Assembly: GCA_964017185.1 (NCBI GenBank)
Contig: OZ024874.1
Span: forward strand, 50,868,856-50,932,855
Source: Rugalucina vietnamica
Lineage: Eukaryota > Mollusca > Bivalvia > Lucinida > Lucinidae
Reading direction: 5' to 3'
DNA: 64,000 nt
The notes under the pieces are model-generated. The model did no database searches and had not been told where the DNA came from. It worked only from the letters and a program-made list of their open reading frames with translations. Made by a program: the position numbers and the translations under genes. Of this stretch, positions 58,020-64,000 are shown one piece after another; the stretch's first letter is position 1, and every line of letters begins with the position of its first letter.

Positions 58020-58095
58020 GAAGAAGTCAAATCAATTGGAGGCACCCTCCCGACATCACCGTAGCTGTTGAATGTGACGTAAAGCAACAAACAAA
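58020..58095 (+). mobile_element. SINE tail fragment
   Basis: CACCGTAGCTGTTGAATGTG then ACGTAAAGCAACAAACAAAC, related to the tail at 56145. Confidence 0.45.
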
Positions 58096-58187
58096 ACTGT
58101 TTAACTCGTTGAGCAAGACCGTAACTTAAGTTAGGTAGAGAATGGTCAAATGGCACTCCAAATTACCACCATTATTTCTGAGACTAA

Positions 58188-58190
<3 letters not shown>

Positions 58191-58221
<31 letters not shown>
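58191..58221. repeat. Poly-A tract
   Basis: About 30 A directly in front of the helentron-like element. Confidence 0.95.
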
Positions 58222-58225
<4 letters not shown>

Positions 58226-59141
58226 TGTCGCAGGACAGCGTAGCTCGCCTGACTTGTGCTTTGTCACTAAATCTATTAAATCTACGACCAAAGACATTGA
58301 CCTCATTGTCACTCAGGTGGGTTGTGATGGTACAGCATAAAACTTCAGACCAATATCTACCAACATGCTAAGTTCAACTTGATCCATCTACATATTTGAT
58401 ATAGACTTATAACCTAAAATCTAAGTCTGTGACCTTGACCACAGGTGAGTCGAGATGCTACAGCATAATAAAAGAATATAATATCTAACAGCAAAGTATC
58501 AACTAGATCCATCCATTTGTTCCAGCAATATACAGTTCAAAACACTTTAAGCAAAAGCTTTAACATAAAATTTCAAAGTCTGTGACCTTGAACTCAAGGT
58601 CACCTAGGTGGGTCATGATGGTACAGCATAAAACTTCAGACCAATATCTACCAACAAAGTATCAACTTGATCCCTCTACATATTCAAAAGATATAGACTT
58701 ATAAAAACTTTAACCAAAACTCTAACACAAAATTTCTAAGTCCGTAACCTTGACCTCAAGGTCACCCAGGTGGGTCATGATGGTACAGCATAAAACTTCA
58801 GACCAATATCTACCAACATGCAAAGTATCAACTTGATCCCTCTACATATTCAAGAGATATAGACTTATAAAAACTTTCACCAAAAACTCTAACACAAAAT
58901 TTCTCAGTCCGTAACCTTGACCTCAAGGTCACCCAGGTGGGTCATGATGGTACAGAATAAAACGTCAGACCAATATGTACCAACATGCAAAGTATCAACC
59001 TGATCCATCAACAACTTCAAGAGATATAGACTTATAAAAACTTTAACCAAAAACTTTAACAAAAAATTTCTAAGTCCGTGACCTTGACCTCAAGGTCACC
59101 CAGGTGGGTCATGATGGTACAGCATAAAACAGGCGAGCTAA
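58222..59141 (+). mobile_element. Helentron-like element H2, second copy
   Basis: Begins AGAGCTGTCGCAGGACAGCG (hairpin GCTGTC/GACAGC) and AGCTCGCCTG, and ends CAGGCGAGCTAA. About five tandem units of some 170 bases carry GACCTTGACCTCAAGGTCAC. It is on the opposite strand to the copy at 20557-21515. The terminal hairpin CCTGTAC/GTACAGG of that copy is missing here. The GGTACGAAATGAC array starts at its 3' end. Confidence 0.72.
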
Positions 59142-59375
59142 AAACGAAATAACCTACCTACTAGTAAATGACCAATAGATTCCATCGAACCACTTAGGTA
59201 TAAAATGACAAAATTAGTTACGAACTGACCATCTAGTACCCAGATAGCTAGGGTGGAAATGATGTGAGTGGTTACGAAATGAACAAAAATGTGTACGGAA
59301 AGACCGAAGTTGTTTTCAAAATGACATGGGTTCGGAAAAAAAAATCAGAACATTCTGGTACGAAACGATTGGAAA
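59142..59375 (+). repeat. Degenerate GGTACGAAATGAC word array, second site
   Basis: At least ten words in one direction, including GGTATAAAATGAC, GTTACGAACTGACC, GGTTACGAAATGAAC and GGTACGAAACGATTGG, at roughly 18-25-base steps. Same word as at 8630-8800. Confidence 0.68.
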
Positions 59376-60450
59376 CCATAGTGAAAATAAATGAAAATGT
59401 ATCATTGAAAATTTTACCTCAGCCCTCTCAATAGGTCTTGGCAGAATCTGTGTCCAGATGGCTTTCACTTACAATGCCTAAAACGATAAAATCATGCAAT
59501 ATGACCTGATATGTATAACATGAATGCATTACTGTTACCGGTTAATATATGCATTGAAAAGTGTGATGATCTGTGGCGGGATCTGTGGTCAGCTCGACAC
59601 TGTTATTTCGTTTTGAGAAGCGAATACTTGCCATGAGTAGTCAATACCCGTATCGAACCTCAAATGAAATATTTCTACAGTACATGTACATATAATAAAA
59701 TCGTGTCTCTATACCACTTTCAACTGTTATACAATATCTAAATTGGAGGTGGACAAGGTGCTATTCTACAGATTTATATATACACCCATCCATATGGCAT
59801 CTCAGTGGCTCCTTAAACAGAATGCGTAAAGCGAAATCCAAAATATACATGAATGGTATTATTTAGTTTTATGTTTGAAAAACACGGGGAAAAACAGAAC
59901 TGACACTGTACCCTTACCAAATGTCTAGAAGTTTTGAACTCGCCTCGTCATGGGACCTGCATAACATTCCTCCTATTCCCCGCTCCCCATCTCCTCCATA
60001 TTCCATTGGAGAATCACTGGATTTTAATATTGTTTTGCTTTCGCCAGGCATTCAGGAATTGACGAACCGCTCATGGCTATTTGTTGTTTACATTTTATTG
60101 ATGACGCGTGACGATGTGAGTGCGCAAGCCTACTACGGTACCCCGCCTTAAGTCACGCCTAAAACTCTTTATAATATTTGCGGTAGAATCGAAAAATGTA
60201 AATGAAGCAAAATTAAGGTATTTCCCTTAATTTAAGCCCAAATTAAGGCGCATAAATGAGAATTTTAATGCCCATGTTTAGGCACCATTTTAGCACAAAA
60301 CTGATGACCAAAAAAAAATTTTTTTCACATATAAAATTGATTGAAAATGTACTGTGACTTTAAGGGGGTATACATTGCACGGACATGTTTTCCTGATGAT
60401 GACCTCTTTATCACATCTTAATCTCCTATATGATATGGCACACACATCCC
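59376..60450. other. 3' flank of the receptor exon; no other gene seen
   Basis: A tip of foldback family 2 (GGGGGTATACATTGCACGGA) lies at 60363-60402. Several TTTATT words could be minus-strand polyadenylation signals; none is clearly preferred. Confidence 0.4.
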
Positions 60451-60606
60451 TCATGCTAGTAAATCCTCGTCACTATCGTCATGGTAATTCTTAGGTTCTA
60501 CTGTTACTATGGGTTCCGTTTCTCGACTGGTGTCCGGCTCCGCTGGGTCGTTAAATGTCAATACATCCTCTTCGTCTTCAAGTAAATTTGAGGATTCTGA
60601 CGGAAG
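60451..60606 (-). CDS. IGF2R: Cation-independent mannose-6-phosphate receptor, last exon (cytoplasmic tail)
   Basis: 156 bases on the minus strand, from the acceptor TTTTTCAG (AG at 60608-60607) to TGA, coding 51 residues in phase 0. The end reads YHDDSDEDLLA, almost the same as the FHDDSDEDLL end of vertebrate CI-MPR, an acidic-cluster dileucine signal. DEDLL is of the DxxLL type bound by GGA adaptors, and the serine in DDSDED fits casein kinase 2. An upstream stretch, LLEDEEDVLTF, recalls the second acidic motif of the vertebrate tail. The receptor carries mannose-6-phosphate-tagged hydrolases from the trans-Golgi to endosomes. The membrane span and lumenal repeats must lie upstream (higher coordinates), mostly outside the window. 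Identification rests on the tail alone. Confidence 0.72.
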   Translation of the reverse strand, partial: LPSESSNLLEDEEDVLTFNDPAEPDTSRETEPIVTVEPKNYHDDSDEDLLA

Positions 60607-61050
60607 CTGAAAAATGTCAAACAATGTTTTTAGATGGTTAAGTTTCGTAAGGATAGAACATCTGAAGGTTTTGCAAATTGTGGTCTAAAGTTGCTTTCAG
60701 TCAGTGTCTTTTGTTGAAGTTTGTTTTACTCTTGAAAGTTAAATAAATGATGCTAGACACTGCCAGTTATTCAATACAGGCAACTTAAATTTTAGAACAC
60801 TGACATATATTTTGATTTAACGTTTTGGTGCTTTACTGCCCTTCAATACAATTTAGGTCATATGTCGTGTGTCAGTTACTCCCTGTGTTCCTAGTAGAAA
60901 ACCAGTACTTTATGCACATTTTTTAATCATTAACATCAGTTCCTATTGTTCACCCTTCAGAAGCAAAAGAAGAATGGCAACAAAAATATCTTCAAAAAAA
61001 AAAAAATAAGTCTTTATGCCTTGTGAACTACAGAAATAATCTTAACATTT

Positions 61051-61284
61051 GAGCCACCTCATGGGAAAACCAACAATCTGCATAGGCGAAAACAAAGACG
61101 CAGATCAGCTTCGCGGTAACCGCGAAGCTGATCAGCGCCTTTGTTTTCGCTACTCTGATAGTACAATTCCTCTTCTACTTAAATCCAAACTTTCAAGCTT
61201 CTAGCCTGCTTCTGTGCTTGTACAGGCCAGTTTGTGTTGGACCTGGTCGGAAACCACATTGTTGGTTTTCCCATGAGGCAGCTC
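61051..61284 (-). repeat. Palindromic MITE family 1, reverse copy
   Basis: Near-consensus, centre CTTCGCGGTAACCGCGAAG fully paired. It lies between the receptor exon and the window edge, probably in an intron of that gene. Confidence 0.93.
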
Positions 61285-61469
61285 ATTTTTAAAAAAAATC
61301 CACATGCTATTACTGACAACAATCTTAGTTCTGAAACTATGCAAACAATTCTATACTTAGCTGAAAGAGTTAATTTAGTAGAAACTGGAAGTTCACAAAC
61401 TGATTATAATAATTATTTTAGTTTTGAAAAGTTTTCATGCAAAATATAGCAACTGAGTGTAACACATAA

Positions 61470-61652
61470 GAGCCATGACGCAAGAAAACTGGCATTTTGG
61501 GTTTCCAATCAGGTCTGACACAAAAGGCTAGAAGAAGAAAGAGGCATAGTTCCATCCATTAAGCCAACAAAAAGATGCTGCAGCTACTGCACAGCTGATC
61601 TGCGTCTTCGTTTTTGCATATGCAAAAATCTGTTTTCCTCATGACGTTGCTC
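61470..61652 (+). repeat. Palindromic MITE family 1, internally deleted forward copy
   Basis: GAGCCATGACGCAAGAAAAC to CATGACGTTGCTC; the left hairpin arm is lost. Confidence 0.8.
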
Positions 61653-61732
61653 TTAAGGCATGCTTTGATGGCATTTGAATGATAACTGTCTAGGTAACCA
61701 CTAGATTGTCCAATCCAGGTAACAACACTATT

Positions 61733-61966
61733 GAGCCACCTCATGGGAAAACCAACAATCTGCATATGCGAAAACAAAGACGCAGATCAGCTTCGCAGTA
61801 ACTGCGAAGCTGATCAGCGCCTTTGTTTTCGCTACACAGATAGTACAATCCCTCTACTTCCTAAACACGAATTTTCATGCTTCTAGCTGTCTTCTGTGAC
61901 TGCACAGGCCAGTTTGTGTCGTACCTGCTCGGAAACCACATTATTGGTTTTCCTACGAGGTGGCTC
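61733..61966 (-). repeat. Palindromic MITE family 1, reverse copy
   Basis: The centre CTTCGCAGTAACTGCGAAG is fully paired; ends GAGCCACCTCATGGGAAAAC and TACGAGGTGGCTC. Confidence 0.93.
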
Positions 61967-62084
61967 ACATGTTGTAGTTACAGAAAAGCTGCATTTTTAA
62001 CATGGAGAAACAAAGGTGCAGATCAGAATGTATTGAAATTTGCAGGTAAGTTTTTGAGCATGTTCCCTCTAGTTCATAGACCTG

Positions 62085-62325
62085 GCCTCAACGTTATAAA
62101 ACTTTTTTCATGCTCAGCTCAGCTGAGACTTAAATTTATCCTGCTCATAAATGTTAAAATGCCAACAATTGTTGGCATTTTAACATTTATAAGCAGGATA
62201 AATTACTAGTTTTTGAGTTTTGAACCTGAATTGTCCATTAATTTTTATTATTTCAACATTTATGAGCAGTTGAAATTTCATGCTGAGCTGAGCTGAGCTT
62301 GAAAAAAAGTTTTATAACCTCGGGG
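62085..62325 (+). repeat. Foldback family 3, intact copy
   Basis: Outer ends GCTCAGCTCAGCTGAG and GCTGAGCTGAGCTGAGC are inverted. The inner stem 62133-62204 is 72 bases with one mismatch pair, centred on CAACAATTGTTG. Confidence 0.9.
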
Positions 62326-62542
62326 GCACTAGATTTTAAGGCACTAGCCATTATGTAAGACTCAATAATTGCCAAAGTCATGATTATTCATGATCTTGTC
62401 GGTTCTGGAGTGTCTTGTTAATAGTGGAAAACGAAGCAATCAGGTGAAAAGGGGGTGGGGATTATACAAAGTCTGCTTGTTTTCACTTATACAAAAATAA
62501 CAAAGGTTCTGTCTGCTTAGACTGATCAGCACTGTAACATTA

Positions 62543-62782
62543 AGAAAACACGCCAATGTAATATTTTTCTTAAGTTGTAAAAATTGAAAATTTACATTTG
62601 AAAATTTTTGATATTTTTCTTATTTTTGCTCAAAACATAGATTGTGGGTACACGACTACCCACAATCTATGTTTTGGAGCAAAAATAAGACAAATAGGTA
62701 TACCACTGCATACCCCAGTTTTTCTATAAGAGTGGGGTATGAGGGGGTATATATTACACGGACATGTTTTCCTGATGAAATG
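62543..62782 (+). repeat. Foldback family 2, copy with shortened centre
   Basis: The stem AACATAGATTGTGGGTA and TACCCACAATCTATGTT closes on CACGAC instead of the AGAACCGCCTCG stem of other copies. Right end GGGGTATATATTACACGGAC and ATGTTTTCC. Confidence 0.87.
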
Positions 62783-63858
62783 TTTTTCATTGCCTGGACT
62801 TAATATACTCAGAGGAAAAGGTTTAGTCAGTAACTTTGACCAGCCAAGTTCTTATAATGCCCAGCCGCTAACCTTAGATGTTCCCCTTTATTAAATTTGC
62901 AAAGTAAGTCTCTTTCTAATTCTGTAAAGAAACTCCACCAGTTGTCAATTTCGACAGAGTTATAAGTCTTTTTGGTAGAACACCATTTTTGTGACTACCC
63001 GATAAATGATCAAATCAGCGATTTGATCAAATCAGCGCTTTGATTAAAAGTGCTTTCTGATAGAGGTTGTTGCCAGTGACAAAAATCCGAAAAAATCTTT
63101 TCAAAATTCAGCCGCAGTCTCGAGAAATAACAAGTCAAATATCCATTATTTTTAGATTACCTCCCTTTCATTTAAAACAAGAACAAAAATTGGTGTATGC
63201 ACTGTGGCAAAAACACATGCGATATTTCAATCGTTTTTGTTGGAAATGTGAGGTGTTATTCACAGATTTATGACTCGTTATTTTAATCCCAAACTATCAA
63301 GGGGCTTTGAAGCTATATCGATTTAAACTGTCCCAATGGGATTTTACATGTATTTTCACTGACTAAACTTTTGCCGGTGAGCATATTTTTTTAATCCTAA
63401 TGTTTAAGCATCTAGCAGCTATGAAGACTAAAATAATCTTAAGGAAATAATGAGTGAGCTTGAACAGTGCAAGGAATAAAAACAGGGGCTGCAAAATGAA
63501 AACGGGATGCAGGAAAAGGTTCGTAGACAAGCATATACCAACCCTATGATATGCATAACTCTAGAAAATACAAACAAATCACATACGATGAATAAAAGAC
63601 ATCAAGTTTCTATATACTGTAAGTTTGGAAATTTTCGGGTTTGAAATTTTCGGGTTATCTTTATTTCCCAAGTTTCCAATTTTTGAATTGTTTCCTTTTT
63701 TTTTAATTTGAGAGAGCGTATTTGTGGATTCTGCATTTCATAGAAGTCATTTATAGCGGGAACTCTGGTATGCATGACAACAAATTGCCAGGCAAAACAT
63801 TCACTCACATATATTATATTAGCAAAAACTTAGTTCTAGTGAATATTTCAAAACTTAC
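62783..63858. other. Stretch without confident features
   Basis: GATCAAATCAGCG occurs twice at 63007-63035. Short open frames have no domains. It is presumably intron of the minus-strand receptor gene. Confidence 0.35.
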
Positions 63859-63964
63859 AGTACAAGTATACGGGTAAACCTGTCCATAAGGAAGCTTTAC
63901 AGCAGAAGAAGACGCATTAAATTTTGAGTGTTGAATTTTTATACTGAATAAAATCTTGAAAACT
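63859..63964 (-). CDS. Candidate penultimate exon of the receptor gene (weak)
   Basis: The minus strand shows an acceptor (TTTTTTGCATGTGTAG), about 106 open bases and a good donor (ACT then gtaagt). In the open frame it ends in phase 0, compatible with the exon at 60606, and it contains YGQV, a YxxPhi motif like that of the CI-MPR tail. The rest is unlike the known tail, and chance splice sites are common, so this is only a candidate. Confidence 0.2.
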
Positions 63965-64000
63965 CTACACATGCAAAAAAAAGTATATTCGGAATACACA

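Noticed and set aside
8804-61966. Regularly recurring hairpins as a CRISPR array
   Set aside because: The copies are scattered over 53 kb in both orientations, are about 235 bases long, and the genome is a spliced eukaryotic one.
63067-63273. 68-codon plus-strand frame
   Set aside because: No domain, lies in apparent intron of a minus-strand gene, and coding bias is absent.

Overview
The window looks like nuclear DNA of a marine or freshwater bivalve mollusc, probably a heteroconch clam. This is inferred from spliced animal-type exons, AT-rich non-coding DNA, and an extreme load of short palindromic elements, tRNA-derived SINEs and pearl-like tandem-repeat elements of the kind known from bivalves. 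There is no bacterial, phage or CRISPR content. The species cannot be named from sequence alone.

Only three cellular genes are supported. (1) Positions 235-2061, minus strand: an uninterrupted 608-codon frame for a low-complexity, coiled-coil-like protein of unknown function with RPxSA-type motifs and a 23-residue tandem repeat; a splice acceptor lies 15 bases before its ATG. (2) Positions 22862-34434, plus strand: a five-exon gene whose exons join in phase to a 237-residue secreted or membrane-anchored protein of the MOLO1 (modulator of levamisole receptor) family. A decayed duplicate of exon 4 lies just upstream of the working copy. (3) Positions 60451-60606, minus strand: a 51-residue terminal exon ending in an acidic-cluster dileucine sequence nearly identical to the cytoplasmic tail of the cation-independent mannose-6-phosphate receptor. 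The rest of that gene lies mostly beyond the right edge.

The remainder is repeats. From left to right: 2.1-12.6 kb is gene-poor, with a (CT)n tract, a hairpin family and a GGTACGAAATGAC word array. 12.6-20.4 kb holds CR1-like retrotransposon fragments (one inside a microsatellite, one split by an inverted-repeat transposon), an element bounded by inverted GGCCGAAACGAC arrays, a mariner-like element and the first helentron-like element. 20.4-22.8 kb is a palindromic MITE broken by two back-to-back helentron-like elements, ending next to MOLO1 exon 1. The MOLO1 introns are filled with MITEs, SINEs and foldbacks, including a perfect 97-base palindrome. 37-46 kb holds further helentron-like elements and two large foldbacks. 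47.8-52.5 kb is one 4.8-kb element with word-array termini and two nested mariner-like elements. 53.8-55.1 kb is a dense CGTA array phased at about one helical turn. 56-64 kb holds SINEs, another helentron-like element, the receptor exon and more MITEs.

The best candidates for something undescribed are the helically phased CGTA array; the several elements whose ends are built of short CGAAAYGWCC-like words; paired base changes in the hairpin of the 23-copy MITE family; and at least six unrelated sequences that share one helentron-like architecture (subterminal inverted repeats, internal tandem repeats, 3' hairpin, CTRR end), with the empty target reconstructible by eye at two or three sites. 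All coordinates were read by eye; boundaries of degenerate repeats are uncertain by a few to tens of bases.
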